Shown here one piece after another: positions 1-12,348 of a stretch of 64,000 nucleotides of DNA (its first letter is position 1; each line of letters starts with the position of its first letter). Under the pieces are notes generated by a model that saw nothing but the letters and a program-made list of their open reading frames with translations, did no database searches and had not been told where the DNA came from. The stretch comes from Dicyema japonicum (lineage: Eukaryota > Dicyemida > Rhombozoa > Dicyemidae), in contig RDEW01000008.1 of assembly GCA_011109175.1 (NCBI GenBank), positions 338,949 to 402,948 on the forward strand. The letters are read 5' to 3'. The position numbers and the translations under genes were made by a program.

Positions 1-1620
1 TATCGGCCATATCCAGCCATTATCCGCAGGCCTTCAATTAAAACCACGGGGAAAATATCAAACAATTCGATGGTGAAGCACGAGAACTAAATATTCTGAT
101 AACGATTCTGGAAACAAAAAAAGCCCTGGACAAACTGAACAACAATAGAGCTGCTGGCCCTGACAACATAAATGCAGAACTTCTCAAATATGCACCGACC
201 GAGATCTCTGAACTATTAACTGAGATATACAACAAAACATTCAAATACAACTCACCACTAGATGTGGGTAATGGCACACTAATTGCACTACAAAAACCGG
301 GTAAAGCTAAAGGCCCCTTAACGAATTTAAGACCCATCGTACTATTGACGACTCTACGCAAGACACTATCACTTATAGTGCTGAACAGGATTGGATCTGA
401 CATCGAGAACTTTCTCTCTTACGGTCAAATCGGATTCAGGTCAGGGAGATCTACAGCTGATGTGGTCTGGGGACATCGATGGCTTTGTGCAACACATCAA
501 AAGTACAAGGGGGCTATTGGCATCCTTGGCATGGACATGTCCAAAGCCTTTGACTCTATACACAGAAGGAGACTTTTGGAGAAGTTTGTTGACGAGGACA
601 GTGTCAGAATAATCCGCCTATTACTTGGAACAACGCAGCTAAGTGTACGTTTTGGAAATTTGGAGTCTGTCCCATTCGAGACATCGTTCGGGGTACCGCA
701 AGGAGATTCCTTGTCACCGGTACTTTTGTGACATATCTGGAGGCCGCACTTAGAGACTTCAGACTATTAATTGGCGATCTACTTCAAAGTGACGTGATTT
801 ATGCAGATGATATCGACTATATATCCAGCGACGAGAAAACATTAAACTATATACGGACAAGGATGCCAGATGTCCTAGAAAAATGGTTCATCAAATTCAA
901 TACGGAAAAGACGGAGACAACTACCATACGCCGTGAACTAACCCGAACTGATGAAAAATGGAGATACTGTAAAAAATTGGGGTCGTTGCTCGGAGACGCT
1001 GAGGATATCACTAACAGGAAGATGTTGGCCGTCGCGGCCTCTAGAAAAATGGGAGTAGTCTGGAATCATCGTAAACAAATTAGCACACAACTATGTGTGA
1101 GACTATACAATGCCTTCGTGAAACCAGTCCTAATGTACAACGCTGCAACCTGGGGTGTCTCAGAAGCGGTAATGGACAAACTAGATGCCTTCCATCGTAA
1201 GCAACTCCGACTTTGCTTGGCATCAACTGGACGAAAAAAATTACAAACAAGAATCTATACAAAGTATGTAATACAAGACCATTGAGTCTGGATATCCTGG
1301 AATCAAGATGGCGTCTGTTTGGTCACATCCTTCGAATGAGCCAGATGACGCCTGCTAAAATAGCAATGGATAACTATTTCTGCACAGAAGTGAATACCTT
1401 GTTCCGTGGAAGACCTCGCATAACTTTGCCAGAGGTTCTACACAAGGACCTGACCAATGTAGGACGAAAGCTGAAAACTGGAGATGATCTGGATACGCTC
1501 GGAATAACTGCCTGTAACCTCGGAGCATGGAGAAAGTTGGTCAAGAGAATTGTGGAAAAAAAATAACCTGAAGAAAAATACGGCACAAGCGGAACCTTAA
1601 TTAAATAAATTACATTTTTG
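1..1620 (+). mobile_element. LINE group A, 5'-truncated copy (RT and C-terminal part)
   Basis: Reverse transcriptase of a non-LTR retrotransposon, entering from the window edge. The frame at 264-731 carries LRPIVLL, QIGFRSGRSTADVVW, GMDMSKAFDSIHR and GVPQGDSLSPVLL (RT motifs 1-5); the frame at 728-1285 carries the active site IYADDIDYI; the frame at 1213-1566 carries the C-terminal block FRGRPRITLP and LKTGDDLD. The three frames overlap by a few bases, so the original protein is broken by two frameshifts and a copy this old is unlikely to move. Bases 100-230 give the usual KLNNNRAAGPDN linker before the RT. The 3' tail ends in a short ACGGCACAAG...TTAATTAA block also present at the other group A ends (38165-38215, 63100-63160). 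Confidence 0.85.
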
Positions 1621-2349
1621 GTTCTTCGAAAGTGTTAATAATAAATAATACATTTGTTCAGCACGTAAGAGCTGTAACGGCTTTTTTCGGTACTGATTGA
1701 CATCCGATTTTCATTAAACCACTTGAGTAGTCAATCCATGTTGTATTCTTTCCGCCGCTGTTTGGATGTTCTGATCCTGTGAAGCTAAGACGATATCGTC
1801 TGCATAAGTCAGAAGCAGTTCGTCTTTTCAATTCTGGGTCGGAATATCATCCGTAAATAAGTTAAATAGGAATGGTGATAACGGCGAACCTTGTGGTATT
1901 CCATTTTGGAATAAACGGGAGACAGAATGAATGTTTCCAATACACACTCTACCTCTCCTACGCTAAGGAAGTTAGTCAGCCAGCGATTCAGGTTTTCAGG
2001 GATATCTGATTGGTAGATTTTCCATGTTAGATTCTTCTTTAGTATAGAGTCGAAAGCTTTGTGGACGTCTAGTGAGCATAACACAGTTTTTTGGTGACTT
2101 TGCTTGCACAGAAATCCAGAGCGAATAAAGTTAGTCAGGGATATGAGGAAGTTTGTTGTGGACCGATCCTTTTTGAAACCATTCTGGAACGGTTTATCGG
2201 AGTCCTTTCAGTGATTTTTGCGAGGATGAGCTTTTCCAGAATTTTTGACATGGAGCATAAGAGAGAAATAGGCCTGAAGGAAGCTGGGTCTTCTTTCGGT
2301 TTTCCAGGCTTCAATACTGGGCGAATGTCCGCAAGTTTCCATATCGTTG

Positions 2350-2770
2350 GGATTGAGTTATAATTAATCGACCAGTTGTAGATTTTGGTCAGGGTACTGA
2401 TTCCCTCATTGCCTAGGTTTTTCAGGAGGGAATTCCGTCTGAACCATGAGAATGTGTTACTTTTGTTTGGCTTAGAGATGCCATTACCTCCTTTTTCGTG
2501 AAATAAGTTAATTGATCCTTTTTCGGTTTTTTTAGCAGCGGTTTGGATGGGTCAGTCCTNGGATTGAGTTATAATTAATCGACCAGTTGTAGATTTTGGT
2601 CAGGGTACTGATTCCCTCATTGCCTAGGTTTTTCAGGAGGGAATTCTGTCTGAACCATGAGAATGTGTTACTTTTGTTTGGCTTAGAGATGCCATTACCT
2701 CCTTTTTCGTGAAATAAGTTAATTGATCCTTTTTCGGTTTTTTTAGCAGCGGTTTGGATGGGTCAGTCCT
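2350..2770. repeat. Duplicated 210-bp segment across single-N gap at 2560
   Basis: Bases 2350-2559 and 2561-2770 are the same sequence with very few mismatches, separated by one N. The arrangement is what remains when two overlapping contig ends are joined without collapsing the overlap. Confidence 0.85.
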
Positions 2771-2771
2771 C

Positions 2772-2975
2772 ATGTCGTTTTTGTGAGAGATTTTCGCGTA
2801 GTATTTTATTAGGGCATTTAGGTCCTTTTGGCTGAATTCGTAATTTCCGGGTGTCCTCTCATCCACCTTCGAGATGTCGTTTTTGTGAGAGATTTTCGCG
2901 TAGTATTTTATTAGGGCATTTAGGTCATTTTTGCTAAATTCGTCTTTTCCGGGTGTCCTCTCATCCACCTTCGAG
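2772..2975 (-). repeat. Two-unit 102-bp (34-codon) tandem repeat in LINE spacer
   Basis: Units 2772-2873 and 2874-2975 are nearly identical. On the minus strand both are translated in one frame and repeat LNALIKYYAKISHKND. The unit length is a multiple of three, so the reading frame is kept. Confidence 0.8.
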
Positions 2976-3661
2976 ATATTTCGAATAGTTTTTCAGATTT
3001 CGGATGTTGACCGGTTATTTAATGACGTAAGGACCATCTTCCATTTAGCTCTCGGTATTTTGAATTCATTGGCTTTTATTTTCTCGTTCAGCACTTTTAG
3101 ACGGATCCCTGCTTTTTTGAAACGGTTTCGTTCCATGACTAAAGCCTTCCTTCCGTACTCTCTCGTGTAAACGATATATCTTTTAGGGACAGCCATTGCT
3201 CATGCTTCCAGGATGACTTTGTTGACGTAGGCAACCACTATATCAAGGGAGATAAAGTTTTCAAGTGGTATATTAGCAAAATGTTGGTCCGTAGCTGAAC
3301 GGAATAATTGTCAATTTGCAAGATTGTATATGCAGGTTTCTTCCTTCCACAAGTAATTTCGCTTTTGATTTTTATCAGAATAGGGTTATGATCATTTCGT
3401 GTGTCGTAGGCCAATTAATCGTTGTTGAAAGCTGTGGTGAACAGAGTGTGATATCTGGGCAGGTTGGATTGTCAGAGTTCTTTTGAGGTTTTCTTGTAAT
3501 TTTTGATGGGTTATTGATTGCCATACTGCGTCAACAGCAAATTTCCTGTTGTATCTGCAGACTGATTTAACATCCAAAAGAAAAAAGATTTAATTGTTTA
3601 TCATAAATTGTTTGAATAATTGAATTATAAATAAATAAATTTAAATTAAGTCATATTTTAT

Positions 3662-6600
3662 ATGGAAAATCAACTTGATGAAATTCAGACAGAGTTTATC
3701 AGAGTATTATATAAATATTTTATCTGCAAGAATGTATTTGAACGACATAAAGACAAGATGGACATCTTTAGTGAAGTTAAGAGACTTTATACAAATCTTG
3801 AGGATAAACTCCCTACAAAATCTTCAATAAAAATTATTCCCAACACTGTGAAAACTGATGAAATTATACAAATTCAATTAATGGCGAATCCATATGAAGT
3901 TTCCTTAGATTTTAGGTCTCCAATCCTTGAAAAAATTCCTTTTAAGACAGTTATTGATTTAATTAATTCAGGAAATATTTGATTTCCGAAAAACAAGACA
4001 TATTGATTGTAGAACAGGCATGCACAGGGAAGGAAAGGCTACTACTAAACATTTACGATCTAAATTTGTTCAGAGACCTCACTTTAACGACTGCTCTATT
4101 TATGACTGTGATAATAATTTTGATGTTGCCGGTGCTTATGTTCATGGATTTTTATAGACTTTTTGGCAACACATACAGATAATCCTGATGTTACAAAAAA
4201 GCTCGAGTCTCTGTCCACAACTTTCCTTGATCTTGAAAATGTTTCTAATTGGGCCACAACCAATGAGGAAATCGAAGGTATAGCAGGTCAGTGTCCATTT
4301 GATTTAAGGTGTTCTACCGTTGAGGTAATTATAATTAAACATATATAGTCAGAACAGTTGGATACTCATTTTCGTGAACTTGAGAATGAGTTTGACAATT
4401 TTATGAAAGTAAGGAAAGCTTGTAATTTTAGGGTTTGGCTTATGAGGATTCCTTAAATACAATGGAAGTGTCTTTAAATTCAGTATTATTTAAAATAAAT
4501 TAAGAGCTCATTCATTCATGACGATTCATTTCAATTTTCACTATCTGAGGAACATCCTACTAAAGCAACTTCCAAATATGAGTACGCATCACTTGTTGAT
4601 ATTTCTGTTGATTGTAACGAGTTTAGCCATATTCGTGACAAAATGGCCCACATTGTAGGGTTCATTAATATTCTTTAGTGGCCTTTTGAGTTGGATTTAT
4701 TTCAGAAACATGCTATTGCACTAATCGAGAATAGACAGAGTGTGTTAGTCTCTGCTCATACTTCTGCTGGAAAGACGGTTGTTTCTGAGTATGCGATTGC
4801 ATTGGCCTTTAAGCATATGACTCGGTTTTTATTTTTACGTTATCTTAGTGTTGTTTACACATCACCTGTGAAAGCTCTGAGTAATCAGAAATTCAGACAG
4901 TTCAAACATACTTTTAATGATGTTGGAATCATAACGGGGGATGTACAGGTGAACAGAAGTGCTAGCTGTGTGGTAATGACTACTGAAATTCTCCGTTCTT
5001 TGCTATTCAATGGAGACAGGATGGTTCATAATTTAGAATATGTTGTATTCGACGAAGTCCACTACATAAACGATTCTCAGAGAGGTGTTGTTTGGGAGGA
5101 AGTTCTTATTTTGCTTCCAAATTACGTTGTAGTTGTTATTCTTTCAGCTTCTGTCCCCAATGCCATGGACTTTGCAGAATGTGTCGGGTTAGAGCTATGC
5201 TAATGCGATTAGGTCAATAAAAGCTCGTAAAGTATTCGTGGTTGGAACTCTGAATAGACCTGTGCCATTGAAACCATACATTTATGTACCCCACCAATAG
5301 TACAACAAGTATTTTGTGTCATTTTAAACGAAAAAGGAATCAGTTTTTGATAACAGAAGGTAGATTAGGGGTAATTATTGAGATTCTGTGAGGTTGCAAA
5401 AATCCTTAATAAAGAAGGGACAATCAATCATAATTGGGTTCACATAATAAATATTATTTCCCGCATGAACGATACTCCAATTGTCATTTTCTGCTTTTCA
5501 AAAAAACGTATAAGAACCATTTCCACTAAATTGATTGGGAAAGTATCCCTGACGACTGAGGGGGAGGCCCACAAAATACATGTCTTTTTAAACAAGACGT
5601 TACAACGACTTTCCAAATGTGACAGAGAATTGCCGCAAATTTACTACATGAGGGAAACTCTAAGTTGTAGAATAGGGGTCCACCACAGTGGAATCTTACC
5701 TATAATGAAAAAATGTGTTGAAATGCTATTTGAAGTCGGTCTTGTTAAAGTTTTACTTATTTTCACAATCTTAGGTACTCTTTGCCACTCATACCTTCTC
5801 AATGGGCGTAAATATGCCAGCCAAGGCTGTCTTTTTCGAAAATATATTTAAATTTGAGGGAAAGGGAATGAGAATGCTCCTTCCTGGAGAATATTTGCAA
5901 ATGGCTGGAAGAGCGGGAAGGAGGGGAATGGACACTGTTGGGAAGGTTATAATCAGTATGAAGCCCCCAATTCCAGACGAACTGGCTATACGGGATCTCA
6001 TCACTGGTTCTGCCTGTCCTCTTCAATCAAGATTCAGGTTGTTTTTGACTTATTTCAAGACTCACTTACGGAACACTACTTAATTTACTTAAAACGGGAA
6101 ACATGGACGTGGAAGATGTGATACGATTGAGTTTCTCAGATTTTGGTGTACGTACATGTCTTGTAAAACAGGGAAAACAAATAAAATTATTGGAAGGGAA
6201 TAATTCCAACACAAAGGGGGTAATTAACTGTCGTACATGTATGCGAGATATTAGAGAATTCAAGCTCAATTTTGATGACTTTTCTACAGAATTGGATATT
6301 TTGATTGTTTTATCTTTTTTTATTTTAGACTTGCGCTCTATCAGCTGCCTATGTGTTTGTCCCCGGAAGAGTCATTGTTGTACGTGTTCGGAGTAAAAAC
6401 TGTCTCGGAATTATCCTTAATAAACCTATATATAAAAATATTGGCAGCTATCAGGTCACATGCATTGTATTTCCACCACCAAACGACAAGCTTACTTCTC
6501 CTCCAATGTTTAATGGCTATGTGAGATATTTTACAAGTAATTCTCTTATTGCAATGTCGTATATTGATGTTGAGAACATTATTTGGATTAGTGACTGTGT

Positions 6601-7431
6601 TATTGATATAAACGGTAATGTAATTATGAAGAATTTCCGTAAAAGGTTAAAGTGTGGTTATTTTAGAGGATCAAGCTCTCCTGAGGTTATGGAAATTAGG
6701 GATAGTTTGTACAAATATGCAGAGAATTGTGGGTTTTATATTCCATTTTTGAATAAACTCAAGCGTGACAACATGTTGAAAAGGAATATTCAGAGCATAA
6801 AGAGGATATTGACTGAATTTAATAAATTTAAATGTTCAGAATGTATTCATTTTGGGAGTCATGTATTATTATATTTGTTATACAGTTTAAATCAATCATT
6901 AAGGTTATGAAGAATGAGGAAGAATTAGAGAAGGTTAAGGGGGAGTACAAACAACAGGAAGAATCACTATATTCTGAGTACAACTGCAGATTAAATGTAC
7001 TTTGTTTTATCAGTTTAGGTTCTCAAGTCTTTGAATTATGTTAGTCAAACTGGAGTTGTTGAGTTGAAGGGGAATTTTGCTAGAATTCTCAATCACATGG
7101 AGTTATTTTTGACAGAATTGGCTGTTCATGGTGTACTCTCTTTACTAGAACCCCCCGATTTAGTGGCTGTCATGTCGGTGGTTATATATGAAGGTAAAAT
7201 TAAACGAGCCCCAGGAATATTTTCTATGAAATTCGAACAAGTTGTTTTATTTGTAAATTGTAGGCTTTGGTAAAAATGTATGAATTGGCTGATAAAATTG
7301 ATGTTTTGCAGAATAATGTTATTGACCAATTTGAATTTATTTCCCCCAAACTTAATGATGGCTTGGCTGCTGTTACTTATAGCTGGGCCTTGGGTGTGGT
7401 ACTCATCATCTTTATTCTTTTAGCCATTTTN
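3662..7431 (+). CDS. SKIC2: SKI2-type RNA helicase of the Ski complex (3' end missing)
   Basis: DExH-box RNA helicase that feeds cytoplasmic RNA to the exosome together with SKI3 and SKI8. The core is clear: [12 protein letters not shown], Walker [47 protein letters not shown] (SAS instead of the usual SAT), [19 protein letters not shown] and [10 protein letters not shown], followed by the SKI2/MTR4 C-terminal domain ([23 protein letters not shown]). Reading through requires about 17 tiny introns: 3950-3971, 4132-4157, 4325-4348, 4409-4431, 4483-4504, 4655-4678, 4825-4848, 5188-5212, 5360-5382, 5750-5774, 6038-6059, 6307-6328, 6863-6885, 6997-7018, 7241-7263 and 7399-7423 (22-26 nt each). Two compensating one-base shifts lie near 5286 and at the T run 5344-5348. 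The gene stops at the N at 7431, about 100 residues short; retrotransposon sequence follows. Confidence 0.93.
7431..7431. other. Single-N assembly gap cutting the SKI2 gene
   Basis: One N follows the start of the last visible SKI2 exon. Unlike most single Ns here it is not flanked by a duplicated sequence, so it probably marks a true gap or a misjoin. Confidence 0.7.
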
Positions 7432-8890
7432 GTCCAAGGTGGATCACAGCCAAAAGGACTTAAACAACAATAATAAAATACTATGTGAAAATATCCTATA
7501 AAGACCATAAGAAGTCGGATGTATCCTCGAAATATCTCAGTAAACCGAAAAGGGAACAAGATATGATTCACTTCACTGAAAATGACGTGAGAAATGTATT
7601 GAAAACCATTAAAACAACCTAGCGGACCGGATAAGATCACAATGATCCTCTTGAAGAATATGGAAGACCTTGGAATCGCTGCATTAACGAGGATATTCAA
7701 CCACTCCATTAACAAAAATTCAATTCCAGCCTATGGAAGCTTACCCACCTACGTCCAATTTTAAAACCCGTAAAGTGAAGAAGGACCAGGCTTCATACAG
7801 ACCGGTCGCGTTATTGTGTCCGGTGTCGAAACTTCTGGAAAAGCTGGTTCTTGCGAAAATCAAAAATTTTATCATGGATTTGTCATTTCAATATGATTTT
7901 AGAGAGGAGAGGTCTATTTCGACCCATTTATCTCCATTGACTAACTTTATACGATATGATTTTTCGCACTGGCCGGGACACATGAAGACTGTACTTTGCT
8001 CCATAGACATCCACAAAGCTTTTGACTTAAGACTGTACTTTGCTCCATAGACTAACTTCCTTAGTGGTCGGAGGAAACGCGTCTGCATTTGCCATTCAAG
8101 GTCTATTTAACGGCTTCTTCCTAATGGTGTTCCCCAAGGATCCCCTTTGTCCCCAGTATTATTCAATCTATTCATGGCGGACCTCCCCACATCGGACACC
8201 GAAAATGATATTATTCTTACTTATGCCGACGACATTGTAATTAGTCACGTGATCAGGACATCCATATCGCCACTTCGAGATTGCAGCAAAATCTGGACCG
8301 TCTTAACGAATGGTTATCAAAGAATCGCCTAACTGCCAGCAGTGAGAAGTCCGTCACAAACCTATTTACATCAGACAAGAGACTGGGAAGACGGACAGTC
8401 TATCTGAAGACAAACAATGTAGTTAACCCTTTTAGAAAATCTCAAAAGATCCTTGGGGTGACTTTTTACATGCACATGTCATTCTCGTCCCATGTTGAAA
8501 AGAAAACAAATGTCTTATAATGTCTCACTTGCTTATGGAAGTACGGAAATCATCCTATTTTAAGTGCTATATACAAACAATACATTGAACCATCGTATCT
8601 TTTAAGCATGTAATATCTGGGACTCATTCATCTCTTGGACAAATGTCTTGAAGATCGAGGCTAGCCGAAAAAGAGCCTCCAAAATCACGGAACGCTGGAT
8701 TTCTGGAGAGTTCCAGCCACCAATGCCTCTTGAAGCCTTGATACGAATGAACCATGGAACGCGTCGTCGTGACGCCGATGATCCAGTCACTCGACTGATA
8801 CGTGGTTGAGGAAGGAGCATCGTGCCAAGATTAGGTCCCTGCTAGAGCGTGCTGGGATCACGTGATTAGTTAATTTGTGTAACCGTTGTC
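7432..8890 (+). mobile_element. Jockey-like LINE (group C), RT to 3' end
   Basis: Begins inside the endonuclease-RT linker and runs to the 3' end. Visible RT blocks are SYRPVALLCPVSKLLEKLV (7794-7850), STHLSPLTNFIRYDF, VLCSIDIHKAFD (7990-8027), MSPVLFNLFMADLP (8147-8188) and LTYADDIVIS (8217-8246), then FYMHMSFSSH near 8465. Several frameshifts and a small internal duplication around 7990-8050 have destroyed the protein. The reading frame near 8820-8865 ends in RAGIT followed by stop, the same ending as the copies at 33196 and 46525, which marks the family 3' terminus. Confidence 0.8.
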
Positions 8891-9259
8891 TCTGTTATTA
8901 TTATAAGCCTTCTTGACTGAACGTAACGTCTAATGACATCTGATCTGACACAGAAAGATGGACTTTTCAGCGAAGATCAATTCTCGTCAACTGGATCCCA
9001 CCCGTGAGGTGACGGTACACACAGGGATTTTCATACTTTTTTTCTGACCAACTCCACTAGTGAAGATTACCATTATGAAATCTTCGCCCAAGAATGAAAT
9101 GATATCCTCGACGGTAGCATGTGTGATGAAAATGGAAGAGAGTCGACCTACTTCTCCACCTCTCATCTGAAGCCTGTAACGGACTATTGGAGGATGGATT
9201 TAGTCGGCACAAGCAGACGTTCTTCTGTGGGTTCTTGGATTAATTAGTTATGACTGTGC
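8891..9259. other. No gene; short match to the SINE-like sequence at 21040
   Basis: No protein-like frame found. Bases 8905-8950 (GACTGAACGTAAC followed by AATGACATC) match the SINE-like sequence at 21050-21110, so this may be a decayed copy. Confidence 0.4.
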
Positions 9260-9520
9260 TGGGTTTACTAAAAATTGTCAAGGGTAGCCTACTTCGATTT
9301 TTCCATTATTAGTTGGGGTGGATTATCAGGATAATACCCACGTGGATGAGACCACCATTAGGATTAATTAACCATATTTTGATAATTAGNTGGGTTTACT
9401 AAAGATTGTCAAGGGTAGCCTACTTCGATTTTTCCATTATTAGTTGGGGTGGATTATGAGGATAATACCCAAGTGGATGAGACCACCATAATGATTAATT
9501 AACCATATTTTGATAATTAG
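9260..9520. repeat. Duplicated 130-bp segment across single-N gap at 9390
   Basis: Bases 9260-9389 are repeated at 9391-9520 with a few substitutions, with one N between. Same arrangement as at 2560. Confidence 0.85.
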
Positions 9521-10289
9521 TAAACAGATTGTCATGGTGCTCAAGAGTAGTTTATAAATATACTAGGATGTACCGTGGTAAAGAGTTAATAATTAGCATG
9601 TATTCATTTCTCACATTCGAAGTGAGACCCATATAACCATTGTGGGAACCCTTCTATTCGAATGGAGAGATGCATCCTTTTTAGTTTTTGCCCCACCTTC
9701 AGTAATGTGGGAATCCAACTGATATCAAGCGTCCAGCTGATAGTATTGGGTATTCCCACACGTATCTTAATGTCATTGGTGATCCTAGTCCGAAGAGGAT
9801 TTGATTGATGATATCCCAAGCTGGTCAGGTGAGGACAACCAAAACTATGATCCTCCCAAGGTGATTTGCATAATTCTGAAATCTCTAAAGTTGTTTCTAA
9901 ATTGGCGAAGGGAGGTTGTCATGAATCGTTTTTGTCATGGTGGACTTTGGTGGGGAATTTTCTTTAGCCATTACCTGATGTCCATGGCTTTAGAAACAAT
10001 ATGTCTTAGATTTTTTGTCGTTGCAGGGATGCATAGGATTTGTTAGGTCGTTCAGGAATTGTAGGTTTCGTGTACAAAGGTGATTTCAATGAAAAGTACA
10101 AGAATCCCAATATAGATGCTATATATGTGTGCGCAGGTTGCAGCTAGTAATTGATCACAAGCCCACATTCTGAGTTTTATAAAGTTTTTGTAGATTTGAA
10201 TGTGAAACACAGATAGACCAGGTGGAATTAATTCAGACTAGTTCTTACAAAGTGTTTGAATATAAGTTTAAGAATGTTTCTTCGTGTCC
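9521..10289. other. No recognisable gene
   Basis: Short open stretches exist on both strands (for example 9604-9819 minus, 9801-10046 plus), but none shows a known domain or a plausible exon structure. Probably degraded retrotransposon sequence. Confidence 0.5.
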
Positions 10290-11060
10290 AATTTTGACTC
10301 CAGAAACAGTAGCGTTAAGTTTTCGTATGACCTTCAGGGTGACATGACCACGTGCAAAGAGTTCGACGGGGATAAAGTAAGTTGAGTATCAGGTATCGGT
10401 GTTGTTAGAATATCGAGATGTAACTTTTTCAAGGCTTCATCAATATTATTGTGTGTTTGAAACAATTATTAAATCATATACGTAATAGAGTGAGCTCTCA
10501 AGAATATTACTCAAGTGAAAGTTAAACTGGGCGAGGGCAGAGCCTGTGGAACCTGTTTGGTTTGGCATGGTATATATTTGAAATCACAAGATTCGACTCT
10601 TTCCACCAGACAGACCTTAGCTAAAATTGGATGAAATAATCTTGTTATAAAGCACGTGTCGTAAAGTTCTATTAAAAGCTTTGCTTAAGTTGATAGAGGC
10701 AAGGACAGTACGAAGAGGTGGTTTATGGTTAGTGAATCCATTGGGGAAATAATCAGATTGTTAGGTGGTAGTGAATTGTTGTGTACGGAAACCGATTTTG
10801 ATAGATAAATTGGTGTTTCGCTGTGGAAAGTTTTTTTAATGGACAAGGCAGCAAAAATATTATTTTCAATGATTTTGGAAGCAGANAGGACAGTACGAAG
10901 AGGTGGTTTATGGTTAGTGAATCCATCGGGGATATAATCAGATTGTTAGGTGGTAGTGTACGGAAACCGATTTTGATAGATAAATTGGTGTTTTGCTGTG
11001 GAAAGTTTTTTTAATGGACAAGGCAGCAAAAATATTATTTTCAATGATTTTGGAAGCAGA
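10290..11060 (-). mobile_element. Badly decayed reverse transcriptase remnant
   Basis: On the minus strand the region 10720-10450 gives INLSKAFNRT...LRHVLYNKII and then FNFHLSNIL, which resemble the RT motif A block (D-SKAFD...) and the motif B end (LFNFYLSDI) of non-LTR elements. Stops and indels are frequent. Part of the region is doubled around the N at 10886. Confidence 0.45.
10702..11060. repeat. Duplicated segment across single-N gap at 10886
   Basis: Bases 10702-10885 recur at 10887-11060; the second copy lacks about 10 bp and has point differences. The two could be allelic contig ends rather than a real repeat. Confidence 0.8.
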
Positions 11061-11206
11061 TGGAATCTTCATTCCTTTATCCTCACATGAACTTTAATCC
11101 AAGACTATCTTCACAAGTCTGGTAGTTAAGGAGATACCTCGAAGAATACCGGGAAACAAGTTAAAGACTTTGTATCATCTGAAAATTCATTCAATAATTA
11201 TTACAA

Positions 11207-11488
11207 GTGGAATTGTACGAATACGTCATAACATTCTTTACATTTTTGAAAAACTGTTTCCATAACTTGAATCGTGTCAAAAGTGCTGAAGAGTCTTGTT
11301 ATGAGTCATCTCTTCTGCTCTGTCAATGTCTACGTAAATTTAGAGGAGGACGATCTACCATTGAAATCTGTTTCCCAATCGTAAATGGATTCAATGAGAT
11401 GGCTCTAAAATCAATTGACATCCAAAAGAGCTTCGACTCTGTCACATGTATCTGCCACTATGTTGTTTGTATCGACATTAAATGGTGA
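11207..11488 (+). mobile_element. RT fragment, jockey-like
   Basis: A 93-codon frame contains GGRSTIEICFPIVNGF and LKSIDIQKSFDSV, corresponding to the STSTHLT...LCSLDIHKAFDS block of group C elements. No other RT motif can be seen on either side. Confidence 0.55.
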
Positions 11489-11639
11489 ACCTTAGTTATT
11501 CCTTGGAGATATCCGCATTCCATCTACGAGATAATGGATCATTTTCTACACGATGACATTTACTCATAATACTGATCAACTTATAACCATAGAACTTTGA
11601 AAGTCAATGGTTTACATATTATTGCACAAAAGAGCTCAC

Positions 11640-12295
11640 GTGACCTTGATTTAATTAATTTTATTAAATTTCATTGATAAACAAAATAGACAAAAAGGTC
11701 TTACAGCGGCCGCCCTGACTGGGGGACTATTCCCTCTTAAAGCAGCGAGCGAGATTTGTTCAAATAACCAGCAGCGCTCACTGGGATCTCCTGTTTGTGC
11801 AGAAATCCGATTCCCTAGACGTCTCAAGAATTCCAATGTTGCTGGAGCTGACGTCTCAACGGCGGACAAACGAACAAAAAAACTTTCTCAGCGACAGAAC
11901 TGGTTCCATAAGAACTCTAATGTTGAATTTAAGGGGCAAATGTGTCGGTGCAGGTGAATTCCCAGACAAGAGGTTTCCCGGTTTCGAAGGGGAAGATGGT
12001 CATCCTATCATGTCGTTTCCCGTCACGTCTGCATATAGGTTATTAAAAGGTTTCTTGTGACCTTGAAAATAATTTTCGACTTGACAATGGTCAGAGGGCT
12101 AGGAATTCGCAGCTCAATAGACTTATCTCTCGTCTCTAATGGCTAATACCCGAGGATTCTACACTCCCTTCCATAATTATCTACTGACCAGANTCAGAGG
12201 GCTAGGAATTCGCAGCTCAAAAGGCTTATCTCTCGTCTCTAATGGCTAATACCCGAGGATTCTACACTCCCTTCCATAATTATCTACTGACCAGA
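11640..12295 (-). mobile_element. PHD-type LINE (group E), 3' terminal part
   Basis: Minus-strand translation gives MTIFPFETGKPLVW and TCTDTFAP (the PDG...WDATC domain, with PD changed to HD) near 12030-11930, then the family C-terminus ATLEFLRRLGNRI and CWLFEQISLAALRGNS at 11830-11730. A poly-A-like AT-rich tail lies at 11640-11690. Frames are broken. Bases 12091-12295 include an unmerged duplication around the N at 12193. Confidence 0.7.
12091..12295. repeat. Duplicated 102-bp segment across single-N gap at 12193
   Basis: 12091-12192 and 12194-12295 are the same sequence with a few substitutions, split by one N. Confidence 0.85.
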
Positions 12296-12348
12296 CAAAC
12301 AAGAATTTTTCTTACCCAGAAAAAGAAATATTAGTACCAAATTTAGAA

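Larger units (their letters stand above)
1673..3590 (-). mobile_element. Jockey-like LINE (group C), degenerate
   Basis: Read on the minus strand from about 3590 to 1673. First come an endonuclease C-terminus and the spacer that joins it to the RT (3590-2633, with NRSTSEI and ISKVDERTPG), then an RT with the motif A-like LCSLDVHKAFDS at 2084-1980 and a later block around 1930-1800. Frames shift several times. The spacer contains a 102-bp in-frame tandem repeat (2772-2975), and 2350-2770 includes an unmerged assembly duplication. The RT wording (FNYSIN, LLC, LCSLDIHKAFDS) matches the other group C copies at 7432-8890 and 28746-29300. Confidence 0.75.

Noticed and set aside
5281-5345. A 24-nt intron at 5286-5309 to explain the frame change in SKI2
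   Set aside because: It leads to an in-frame stop, and the sequence best matching homologs ([10 protein letters not shown]) is in a different frame that no GT...AG pair in this interval can reach.
8602-8820. Open frame on the minus strand as a gene
   Set aside because: It overlaps the plus-strand 3' coding region of a jockey-like LINE and has no domain; it is an antisense shadow.
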